Positions 56,486 to 63,338 of a stretch of 64,000 nt of DNA are shown piece after piece. Numbering within the stretch: the stretch's first letter is position 1; each line of letters begins with the position of its first letter. Position numbers and translations under genes: made by a program. Under the pieces are notes generated by a model. The model was not told the origin of the DNA and did no database searches. It saw only the letters and a list, made by a program, of their open reading frames with translations. This DNA comes from Clostridia bacterium (lineage in GTDB: Bacteria > Bacillota > Clostridia > Oscillospirales > CAG-272), in contig JAFTNJ010000039.1 in the NCBI GenBank assembly GCA_017451915.1, positions 62,001 to 126,000 of the forward strand, written 5' to 3'.

Positions 56486-56514
56486 ATTATAACAGAACAA
56501 GAAAAAGTTGTCAA
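56486..56514 (-). promoter_or_regulatory. Sigma-A promoter of GLUG-MBL lipoprotein 3
   Basis: Minus strand TTGACA (56509-56514), 17-bp spacer, TATAAT (56486-56491). Confidence 0.88.
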
Positions 56515-56539
56515 GAGAATCAAAAAAAGAATCAAAGCG

Positions 56540-56588
56540 CGATTCGTCTTTTTGGCATCTTAACCAAAAACCGATTCGTCTTTTTGGT
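56540..56588. repeat. Direct and inverted repeats upstream of lipoprotein 3
   Basis: CGATTCGTCTTTTTGG occurs exactly twice (56540-56555 and 56572-56587), 32 bp apart. ACCAAAAA (56563-56570) and TTTTTGGT (56581-56588) form an inverted repeat within the second unit. Possible regulator site or remnant hairpins. Confidence 0.5.
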
Positions 56589-56630
56589 AAAAAAAGAAAG
56601 AGAGAAGCCGCCCCAAAAAGGCGGCTTCTC
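56589..56630 (-). terminator. Intrinsic terminator after the DUF3592 gene
   Basis: GAGAAGCCGCC (56602-56612) pairs with GGCGGCTTCTC (56620-56630), followed on the minus strand by TCTTTCTTTTTTT. Confidence 0.85.
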
Positions 56631-56645
56631 GTAAAGAAAAAGCGG

Positions 56646-57080
56646 TTATCCGTGATCCGCGGAACGCGCCTGCAAAGAGGGGCGTTTGGGAACCGACAGG
56701 ATGGCTCCAAGAATGGCAAACAGCGTTCCGGCAAGGATCACCAAAAGCAAAAGCCCTTGGCTCCCCTGTTCATATACCGTTTGCAGGTCATTCGCAAAAT
56801 AGTAAAGGTCAACGGAGTCCCCGACCTGAAAGCCCGTGCGATAGGTATTCAGCCTTGCCGTAATTTCCTCCCCGTTGGCATCAAAAGCCACGTAGACCGT
56901 ATGCTCGGTGGGGAATTCGGGATCTCCCGTTTCGCGCTCCTCGATCCGGAGGATGCGCCCGGTGGTATGGATCCGTTCCGCGGCCGCCTGAAAGCTCCTG
57001 CCGTACGCGACGGCTCCAAGGAGAACGAACAACAGCCCTACCGCAAGAAACACAACTCCAACAATTCTTTTTGCCTTCAC
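56646..57080 (-). CDS. DUF3592-type membrane protein
   Basis: 144 residues with membrane segments at about 6-26 and 108-128 and an extracellular beta-rich part between them (GRILRIEERETGDPEF, FQVGDSVDLYYFAND), the usual layout of DUF3592 proteins. No known function. Start is GTG with GGGAGG 7 bases upstream; no ATG is better placed. It follows the collagen-like lipoprotein by 55 bases, so co-transcription is likely. Confidence 0.7.
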   Translation of the reverse strand: MKAKRIVGVVFLAVGLLFVLLGAVAYGRSFQAAAERIHTTGRILRIEERETGDPEFPTEHTVYVAFDANGEEITARLNTYRTGFQVGDSVDLYYFANDLQTVYEQGSQGLLLLVILAGTLFAILGAILSVPKRPSLQARSADHG

Positions 57081-57135
57081 GTCTGTTCCTCCCGGTTGCA
57101 GTAAAATATTCCGTTCTGCGCGCGCAAAAAGGGAC

Positions 57136-57753
57136 TTATTGAATGGGGAGCAGAGGAGAATACCCGGTTTCGGTATCCTCGGTCACCTCAAAGGAGGTGG
57201 ACTCCACGGTACCCGTGGACCCGTCGGTATAGGTGATGATCCAGCTCTCGCCGCTCTTGGTGATGGTCTGAATACCGCGACCGTCGTCACCGGTCACCTT
57301 GCCAAGATCCAGCACCTCACCGCTGCTCAGGGTAACGATCAGATGCGCTTCCTTGATCTCAATGCCAACGATGCCAACACCGGCCGCACCGGGATCGCCC
57401 TGCGCGCCCTTGTCGCCTTTGTCGCCTTTGTCACCCTTGTCGCCCTTCTCTCCTTGATCTCCCTTTTCCCCCTTTGCGCCGTCCGCTCCGGTAACCTTGC
57501 CGAGATTTTCGGTGGTTCCGTTGGTGTAGGTGAGAATCAGATCGCCGTTGTCATCCACCTCTGCCTTGGAGATCCCGACCGCGTCCTGTCCCTTGACCGA
57601 ACCGATGACCTGGAGATTTCCGTCGCCGTAATCGGCTACCAGATTTCCTTCGGCATCCAAAGAGAAGGTGGGCAGCGTTGCCTCACCGCAGGAGGTCAGC
57701 ACGCTCAACGTCAGCGCGCACAGTATCACAATGGCAAATACTTTGGTCTTCAT
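57136..57753 (-). CDS. Collagen-like lipoprotein
   Basis: 205 residues. Lipobox LTSC (Cys22). Residues about 91-127 are a run of Gly-x-y triplets (GADGAKGEKGDQGEKGDKG...), long enough for a short collagen triple helix, so the protein may be a surface trimer. The flanks are two related beta modules (ILTYTNGTTENLGKVTG, IVTLSSGEVLDLGKVTG, WIITYTDGSTGTVES). Start: ATG at 57753 with AAGGAG 10 bases upstream; the open frame upstream runs into the promoter. Confidence 0.85.
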   Translation of the reverse strand: MKTKVFAIVILCALTLSVLTSCGEATLPTFSLDAEGNLVADYGDGNLQVIGSVKGQDAVGISKAEVDDNGDLILTYTNGTTENLGKVTGADGAKGEKGDQGEKGDKGDKGDKGDKGAQGDPGAAGVGIVGIEIKEAHLIVTLSSGEVLDLGKVTGDDGRGIQTITKSGESWIITYTDGSTGTVESTSFEVTEDTETGYSPLLPIQ

Positions 57754-57781
57754 AATCCAATCGCTCCTTGTCTTTTTTTTC

Positions 57782-57810
57782 ATTATAACAAACCTTTTCG
57801 GGTTTGTCAA
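57782..57810 (-). promoter_or_regulatory. Promoter with palindrome in the spacer, collagen-like lipoprotein
   Basis: Minus strand TTGACA (57805-57810), 17-bp spacer, TATAAT (57782-57787). Most of the spacer is an inverted repeat, ACAAACC-6-GGTTTGT (57788-57807), a good place for a repressor. Confidence 0.8.
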
Positions 57811-57854
57811 CAGAATTTTCAGCACGTACCAAGAAAAAACGGTTGCCTTCTCTC

Positions 57855-58685
57855 TCAAAACTCGTGGATCTCCACGGGGGCACCGTCGTAGATCTTGCGG
57901 AACCGGGTGGGGGAAATGCCGTAAAACCGCTTGAAGGCCGCGCTGAATTTTCCCACACTCTCAAAGGAAAGGGTGGCGGCGATCTGCGAAATATTCAAGG
58001 AGGAATTCAGCAGCAAATGCCGCGCCTCCTTGAGCCGCAAAGAGAGATAATAGGCATACGGGGTGGATTTTGTGTAGCTCTTGAACAGATGGCTGAAATG
58101 AGAATTGCTGTAACCGATGGCGTGGGCAATGGTACTGACGTCCACGTTTTCGTTGATGTGGTCCCGCATATAGCAGATGGCACGGAACAAAGCTTGCTGG
58201 TGGGAGGAGGGGCACTTGACCCGATAGATTCCTTCCTCGCCCGAGTGCTCGGAAAGATAAAACAGGGCCTGCAGCAGTAACAAATGGGAGTGGATCCGCG
58301 GCAGATCCTCCTTGGATTGGCGGGAGCTGCGCATAAACGCGCTCCAAAGGGATTGAAAGCCCTCGTCAACGCGGAAGGCCGTGGGGATCTTTTCCATCAT
58401 TCGTACCAGGTGTCCGCCGGGGTCGTCCGTCACCTCAAAGCGGACGAAGTCCCGATTGAACTCCCTCTTTTTGGGGCTGTTGGAATAGCGAAGATCCCCC
58501 GGCTTGGCAAAGACCACACGCCCCTCAAAGCAATCGATCTCCTCCCCGTTGATCACCGCCATGCCGTCGGACTCGTGAAGGATCTCGATCTCATAGTACA
58601 AAACAAAGCGCAAGGGCGTACGATCCAGGGAAAACTTTGGGCGCCAGACCCCCTGCTCCACAATATTGATCTCGGGCAATTGCAT
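57855..58685 (-). CDS. AraC family transcriptional regulator
   Basis: 276 residues: N-terminal cupin-like sensor (about 1-130, INGEEIDCFEGRVVFAKPGD) and C-terminal double helix-turn-helix (about 175-270: DVSTIAHAIGYSNSHFSHLFKS, then ISQIAATLSFESVGKFSAAFKR). Probably responds to a sugar derived from the divergent operon and activates it. ATG at 58685 with AAAGGA 8 bases upstream; the longer open frame is not supported. Confidence 0.92.
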   Translation of the reverse strand: MQLPEINIVEQGVWRPKFSLDRTPLRFVLYYEIEILHESDGMAVINGEEIDCFEGRVVFAKPGDLRYSNSPKKREFNRDFVRFEVTDDPGGHLVRMMEKIPTAFRVDEGFQSLWSAFMRSSRQSKEDLPRIHSHLLLLQALFYLSEHSGEEGIYRVKCPSSHQQALFRAICYMRDHINENVDVSTIAHAIGYSNSHFSHLFKSYTKSTPYAYYLSLRLKEARHLLLNSSLNISQIAATLSFESVGKFSAAFKRFYGISPTRFRKIYDGAPVEIHEF

Positions 58686-58752
58686 CGTTTTTTTCCTTTC
58701 TTCCTCCAAAAATGCAAAAATCACAGTTTATCATAAAAAATCAGGGCAAATA

Positions 58753-58784
58753 TCGCAGAAAAAGGACTTGCTTTCGCAGAAAAA
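58753..58784 (+). promoter_or_regulatory. Direct repeats, candidate AraC-type operator
   Basis: TCGCAGAAAAA occurs at 58753-58763 and 58774-58784, exactly 21 bp apart. The pair brackets the -35 box of the GH16 operon. Two turns between half-sites and contact with the -35 region fit AraC-type activators. Confidence 0.65.
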
Positions 58785-58796
58785 ACATGGTATCAT
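58768..58796 (+). promoter_or_regulatory. Promoter of the GH16 operon
   Basis: TTGCTT (58768-58773), 17-bp spacer, TATCAT (58791-58796). Both boxes are off consensus, as expected for an activator-dependent promoter. Confidence 0.6.
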
Positions 58797-58811
58797 AAGA
58801 ATAGCAAAGTA

Positions 58812-58840
58812 AGTATAACACAAAACCGAAGGTCTGTCAA
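58812..58840 (-). promoter_or_regulatory. Promoter of the AraC gene
   Basis: Minus strand TTGACA (58835-58840), 17-bp spacer, TATACT (58812-58817). The transcript leader of about 120 bases runs through the direct repeats, so the regulator may also repress itself. Confidence 0.72.
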
Positions 58841-58869
58841 CCGATCCCATCAAATTAAGGAGGCTATTT

Positions 58870-59781
58870 ATGGCGTTTGTAGACACTGAATTGAAGGACG
58901 TGGGCATGGTAAAAGCCCACACCGTAAGCGAAAAAGCGGCCAGCTATCTCCCCGCGGACAAGCAATGGAAGCTGGTTTGGAACGACGAATTTGACGGCGA
59001 CGCTCTGGACGAGAGCAAATGGAACTACCGCCTCAACTTCTGGGGCTACAAGTCCCCCACCTACACCGACGAGGGCGTGGAGGTCAGCAACGATACTCTG
59101 AAAATTCATCTGGTACGCAAGGGCGACGATTTCTACTCCGCCCATCTGCAAACCGGCTCCCTCACCTTTGACAATCCCGCCGAGCCCGACAACAAGAACA
59201 AGTTCTGGCCCTTTGGCGAGATCAAGCCCCCCAAGTTCTTACATAAGTACGGATACTACGAGATCCGTTGCCGCCTTCCCAAGCACGATGGCTGGCACGC
59301 CGCCTTTTGGCTCCAGGCTCCCGGCATCGGCTCCCATCCCGACCCCTCGGTCTGCGGCGTGGAATGCGACATTCTGGAAAACTACCGCCAAGTTAAGGAC
59401 GGCAAGATCATCTGCGGCTGTGGATGGGGCGGCTACGGCATGAACCGCCATTGGTTCGGCCATTACGCCTTTGATTTTGAGGAAACCGAGGATGGCTGGC
59501 ACTACTACGGTGTGGACTGGTCTCCCGAGGGCTACGTCTTTTACGCCGACGGCAAAATGGTTGGCAAGCAGATGGCTCCCGAGTGCGCCGTTTCCAACGT
59601 GGAGCAGTTCGTTCTGGTCTCCACCGAGTGCCACGGCTATCACCGGGAATTCACCCGCAAGGGCGGCGAGGGCGAAACCAAAAAAGAAATGGGCAACTGG
59701 GGCAGACCCGTTCCCGAGCTCTTTAGCGCCTTCCCCGATTGCTTTGAGGTCGACTTCGTCCGCGTGTATGATGAAGTGTGA
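58870..59781 (+). CDS. Glycoside hydrolase family 16, copy 1, no signal peptide
   Basis: 303 residues, beta-jelly-roll GH16. KLVWNDEFDGDALDESKW opening; catalytic ExDxxE in VECDILEN: Glu165 nucleophile, Asp167, Glu170 acid/base. YEIRCRLPKHDGWHAAFWLQ and VDFVRVYD are typical flanks. GH16 enzymes cleave beta-1,3/1,4-glucans or galactans; the target is not assignable. There is no signal peptide, so it should act on imported oligosaccharides. AAGGAGG lies 6 bases before the ATG. Paralogue of the gene at 61645. Confidence 0.88.
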   Translation: MAFVDTELKDVGMVKAHTVSEKAASYLPADKQWKLVWNDEFDGDALDESKWNYRLNFWGYKSPTYTDEGVEVSNDTLKIHLVRKGDDFYSAHLQTGSLTFDNPAEPDNKNKFWPFGEIKPPKFLHKYGYYEIRCRLPKHDGWHAAFWLQAPGIGSHPDPSVCGVECDILENYRQVKDGKIICGCGWGGYGMNRHWFGHYAFDFEETEDGWHYYGVDWSPEGYVFYADGKMVGKQMAPECAVSNVEQFVLVSTECHGYHREFTRKGGEGETKKEMGNWGRPVPELFSAFPDCFEVDFVRVYDEV

Positions 59782-59829
59782 GGTGTTTGGCAAATCGGGA
59801 AAGCAAGTGCTTCGATCTTCCCTTTTCGT

Positions 59830-60175
59830 GTCATCTCAGAGCAGGCTCGCAAGCTCGCCCGAACCCGACCATAGGGAAGATCTTGTAACGATAAACGTGT
59901 CATCCTGAGCGGAGAAAAATATCCGGTGGATGTTTTTCGCAGTCGAACCCGACCATAGGGAGGGCAACGCCGCAGGCGTTGGGATCTTGTAACGAGTTTT
60001 GCAATCTTTCATGTGCAATGAAAGTTACTTTTTCTACAAAAGTCAGCAGAACTCCTTCGTGGATCCCTTCGTCGCTCCCGCTCCTCGGTTTGCTCCGCTC
60101 ACCATTGCGTTGCAATGCTTTCGCCTGCGCAAACTTCGACTCCGCTTCGCTCCACTCAGGATGACACGCAAAATT
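59830..60175. repeat. Mosaic of TCATCCTGAGCG-type repeats
   Basis: No gene is supported between 59782 and 60476. GAACCCGACCATAGGG occurs twice (about 59861 and 59945), each followed by GATCTTGTAACGA nearby. TCATCCTGAGCGGAG appears at about 59900, and its inverted form CACTCAGGATGACA at about 60155. AGGGCAACGCCGCAGGCGTT is a small hairpin. The same vocabulary occurs at 815-945. Confidence 0.6.
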
Positions 60176-60215
60176 ATCCATTTGTATAAATTCCACAGTA
60201 AAACAACTCTAGTGC

Positions 60216-60245
60216 GCGGTCAGGGCCTCGGTGGTCCCTGACCGC
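60216..60245. repeat. Hairpin in the GH16-dehydratase gap
   Basis: GCGGTCAGGG (60216-60225) pairs with CCCTGACCGC (60236-60245). It has no T-run, so it is not a typical terminator. Confidence 0.55.
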
Positions 60246-60343
60246 TATCGGGAGCTTCATTATGTCAGCAAGGAAACTGACAAGTCCGCAGTGAAAACTT
60301 TGGAGCGATCCACAATCGTTCCCAATCGCACAAACTCCAATAA

Positions 60344-60416
60344 AACTTTTCTTGAAAAGTTTTCGTCCACCTTTTTCAAAAAGGTTGCGGGGTCCAGGGG
60401 CAGAGCCCCGGTCATC
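60344..60416. repeat. Repeat with GGGTCCAGGGGCAGAGCCCC
   Basis: CTTTTCTTGAAAAGTTTTCG, then CCTTTTTCAAAAAGG, then the GGGGCAGAGCCCC hairpin, ending some 60 bases before the dehydratase start. From memory this type of element is dispersed in many Clostridia genomes; no other copy is seen in this window. Confidence 0.5.
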
Positions 60417-60476
60417 CTCCGCAGAGGGCGAAATCCCCATTGTCAATTAAAACATCAATAGAAAGGATAAAAATCA

Positions 60477-61637
60477 ATGAAAGTTACCGACGTAAAAACA
60501 TTTGTAGTAGACTGTTTCCGCACCAACTGGGTGTTTGTAAAGGTTTACACCGACGAGGGCATCGAGGGTGTGGGCGAAGGCACGCTGGAGTACAAGGAAA
60601 AGGCTCTGGTGGGTGCCGTTGAGCACATCAAGAACTACCTGATCGGCAAGGATCCCAGACAGGTGGAGAAGCACTTCCACGACATCTACCGTGACGCTTA
60701 CTGGAGAGGCGGCGCCGTTCTGATGAGTGCCCTTTCCGCCGTGGAGATGGCTCTTTGGGACATTCTCGGAAAATCCCTGGGCGTTCCCGTGTATCAGCTT
60801 TTGGGCGGCAAGGTCAACGAGGACTGCCGCATCTACGTCAACGGCTGGTTCGCCGGCGCGAAGGAGCCCGAGGAATTTGGTCAGAAGGCCAAGGAGGCCG
60901 TCAAGCGCGGCGTCACCGCCATGAAGTGGGATCCCTTTGGAAAGAGCTACCTGCAGATCTCCAACCGGGATCTGGACAAGGCTCTGCGTTGCATCGCCGC
61001 CGTACGTGAAGCGGTGGGCGACGAGGTAGATCTGCTCATCGAGGCCCACGGACGCTTTGACGTTCCCACGGGCATCAAGATCGCCCAGGAGGTGGCACAG
61101 TTCAAGCCCATGTTCTTAGAGGAACCCGTCCCCCCCAACAATCTGGAGGCTCTGGAAGCCGTGCGCGCAAAATCTCCCGTGGCTATCTCGGCAGGCGAGC
61201 GTCTGTACACCCGTTTTGATTACAACGAGCTCTTCCGCCGCCGCGCCTGCGACTACATTCAGCCCGACATCTCCCACGCCGGCGGTATTATGGAGTTGAA
61301 GAAGATCGCCGCCATTGCCGAGGCCAACTACATCCCCTTCGCTCCCCACAACCCCTCGGGTCCCGTGGCCAACGCCGCCACCCTGCAGCTGGCCGCCTGC
61401 TGCCCCAACTTCTGCATTCTCGAGATCATGTATAGCGACGTGGATTGGCGTAAGGACGTGACCAACGAAAACCTCATCTACGAGAACGGTCGCATCAAGA
61501 TCGGCGACAAGCCCGGACTTGGCATTGAATTGAACGAGGAGGCTTGCCTGGAGCATCCTTACGTGGAGCACAACCTGCGCCACTACACCGGAGCCCTCAC
61601 CGACATCCGTCCCGCCAAGACCGAGTTCTATTTCTAA
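60477..61637 (+). CDS. Enolase-superfamily sugar-acid dehydratase, galactonate dehydratase-like
   Basis: 386 residues, mandelate racemase/muconate lactonizing type. Probable Mg ligands are Glu189 (LLIEAHGRFD), Glu215 (FLEEPV) and Glu241 (ISAGER); His191 and His291 (APHNPSGP) with Asp264 (QPDISHAGG) are likely acid/base residues. This follows E. coli galactonate dehydratase DgoD, except that the first ligand there is Asp. It may instead act on another aldonate or an anhydro-sugar acid. AAAGGA lies 9 bases before the ATG. The gap to GH16 copy 1 is filled by repeats and shows no convincing promoter. Confidence 0.83.
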   Translation: MKVTDVKTFVVDCFRTNWVFVKVYTDEGIEGVGEGTLEYKEKALVGAVEHIKNYLIGKDPRQVEKHFHDIYRDAYWRGGAVLMSALSAVEMALWDILGKSLGVPVYQLLGGKVNEDCRIYVNGWFAGAKEPEEFGQKAKEAVKRGVTAMKWDPFGKSYLQISNRDLDKALRCIAAVREAVGDEVDLLIEAHGRFDVPTGIKIAQEVAQFKPMFLEEPVPPNNLEALEAVRAKSPVAISAGERLYTRFDYNELFRRRACDYIQPDISHAGGIMELKKIAAIAEANYIPFAPHNPSGPVANAATLQLAACCPNFCILEIMYSDVDWRKDVTNENLIYENGRIKIGDKPGLGIELNEEACLEHPYVEHNLRHYTGALTDIRPAKTEFYF

Positions 61638-61644
61638 AAACGCC

Positions 61645-62475
61645 ATGAAGATTTTTGAAGTAAAGGATCACGAGCCCAGCCTGCTCCCCGACGGGGACTG
61701 GTCTTTGATTTGGAACGACGAATTTGACGGCGACAAGCTGGACGACTCCAAATGGTATTTCCGCCGCCACCTGTTCCACAAGGAGCACAAGGCGTGGCTT
61801 GGTGAGGAAGGCGTCGAGTTTGACGGCAACAGCAACATCATCTTCAAGATGGTGGAAAAGGACGGTAAGTATTATTCCTCTCAATTGCAAACGGGAGAGA
61901 ATTGGTACGACCGTCCCGGCTCCAAGGACACCTGGAACGTGGCCCCCTTCCGTCAGCCCAAATTCCTGCACAAATACGGCTATTACGAGGTGCGCTGTCA
62001 CCTGCAGCAGGGAGACAAATGGTGGTCGGCCTTCTGGCTCCAGTCTCCCAACATTGGCACCCACCCCGATCCCAAGATCGCCGGCGTGGAGGTGGATATT
62101 ATGGAAAGCTTCTTCCCCAACACCTACATTCCCCATTTCCTCCACTGGGGCGGCTACGGTGAGGATCATCAAAAGGACACCACCATGGACGAAAAAAGAA
62201 GCGCCCGACGGGAGGATGCCATTCCTCTGGAAAAAGGCTTCCACCGCTTTGGCGTGCTTTGGGAGGAGGACGGCTACACCTTCTTTGTGGACGGAAAGCA
62301 GTCGGGTCCCAAGCTCACCTCGGTCTCCTCGGGGGCGGAGCAATTCATTCTTGTGGGTACCGAGTGTCTCGGCTACCGAGATCACATCCCCGGCTTCCAC
62401 CGCGGTGTGGAATACGAAGCCCTCCCCGGAGATACCTTCGTGGTGGACTACGTGCGCGTCTTTGATAAAAAATAA
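61645..62475 (+). CDS. Glycoside hydrolase family 16, copy 2, no signal peptide
   Basis: 276 residues, clearly paralogous to the gene at 58870 (SLIWNDEFDGDKLDDSKW; PKFLHKYGYYEVRC). Catalytic ExDxxE in VEVDIMES: Glu149, Asp151, Glu154. It differs in loops around HFLHWGGYGED and lacks the longer copy's GETKKEMGNWG insertion, so specificity may differ. It starts 7 bases after the dehydratase stop with no clear ribosome site, which suggests translational coupling. Cytoplasmic. Confidence 0.87.
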   Translation: MKIFEVKDHEPSLLPDGDWSLIWNDEFDGDKLDDSKWYFRRHLFHKEHKAWLGEEGVEFDGNSNIIFKMVEKDGKYYSSQLQTGENWYDRPGSKDTWNVAPFRQPKFLHKYGYYEVRCHLQQGDKWWSAFWLQSPNIGTHPDPKIAGVEVDIMESFFPNTYIPHFLHWGGYGEDHQKDTTMDEKRSARREDAIPLEKGFHRFGVLWEEDGYTFFVDGKQSGPKLTSVSSGAEQFILVGTECLGYRDHIPGFHRGVEYEALPGDTFVVDYVRVFDKK

Positions 62476-62496
62476 TTTGAGAAAAGGAAAAAAATA

Positions 62497-63276
62497 ATGA
62501 ACGCAGCATTGATTACCGGCGCCTGCATCAATACGGGTGTCGCCATTGTAGAAAAATTTGCCGGCGAAGGCAAAAACGTGGTCTTTACCGGCAGAAGCAT
62601 TGAAAAAGTAGCCGAGGCCGAGGCCGCCTACCGCAAAAAGTTCCCCAACGTAACCATTCTGGGCTACGCCATGGATTCCCTTCTGGACGAGCGCACCGTG
62701 GACGAGAAATCGGTGGAGGAGCTCTTCGCCGATCTGGACGCCAAGGGCATCCTGATTGACAGTCTCGTTCTCAACGCCGCCGATCAGGGTCTTGGCATGA
62801 AGGTGTTTGAAAGCCCCCTGACCGACCTGATGAAGGTGATCAACACCAACGTGGTCTGGAACTTCTGCCTGACCGAGCACGCCGCTCGCCGCATGAAGGA
62901 AAACGGCGGCGGAAGCGTGGTCTTCCTCAACTCCAACACCGCCTACCGCGCCATCCCCGACCGCGTTGCCTACGTGGCATCCAAGGGAGGTCAGCTGGGT
63001 CTGATGCGCGCCCTGGCACTGGATCTTGGCAAGTACAACATCCGCGTCAACGCCGTTCTCCCCGGTATGATCAAAACCGACCGCTGGGAAAAGAACCCCG
63101 ACTTCTACGCCTCGGTTCCCTCTCGCTACACCCCCATTGGTGACGTGGCCATTGGTGCCGATATTGCCGACGCCGTTTGGTACTTCTCCGAGCACGCCAG
63201 AAACACCACCGGTGCCGAGCTCGTGGTGGACGGCGGTAACACCATTCAGCTCTATCCCATTATTCCGGAGAAATAA
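62497..63276 (+). CDS. SDR family oxidoreductase
   Basis: 259 residues, classical short-chain dehydrogenase. Nucleotide loop TGACINTG (7-14), NAA at 93-95, catalytic Ser146, Tyr159 and Lys163 (YVASK), and VLPGMIKTD after strand 6. The FTGRS segment suggests either NAD(H) or NADP(H). Neighbours suggest oxidation of a sugar to a lactone, or reduction of a keto-sugar acid. AAAAGGA 8 bases before the ATG. Confidence 0.86.
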   Translation: MNAALITGACINTGVAIVEKFAGEGKNVVFTGRSIEKVAEAEAAYRKKFPNVTILGYAMDSLLDERTVDEKSVEELFADLDAKGILIDSLVLNAADQGLGMKVFESPLTDLMKVINTNVVWNFCLTEHAARRMKENGGGSVVFLNSNTAYRAIPDRVAYVASKGGQLGLMRALALDLGKYNIRVNAVLPGMIKTDRWEKNPDFYASVPSRYTPIGDVAIGADIADAVWYFSEHARNTTGAELVVDGGNTIQLYPIIPEK

Positions 63277-63338
63277 GTCCGTTTTTCGCGGGAGCCTTTT
63301 TCTAAAAAAATTCCGACAAACTGAAGGGAGAACACGTT

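Noticed and set aside
60231-60461. A 76-codon open frame before the dehydratase gene
   Set aside because: Its end (FFKKVAGSRGRAPVIL) is the translation of a dispersed GC-rich repeat; no ribosome site.
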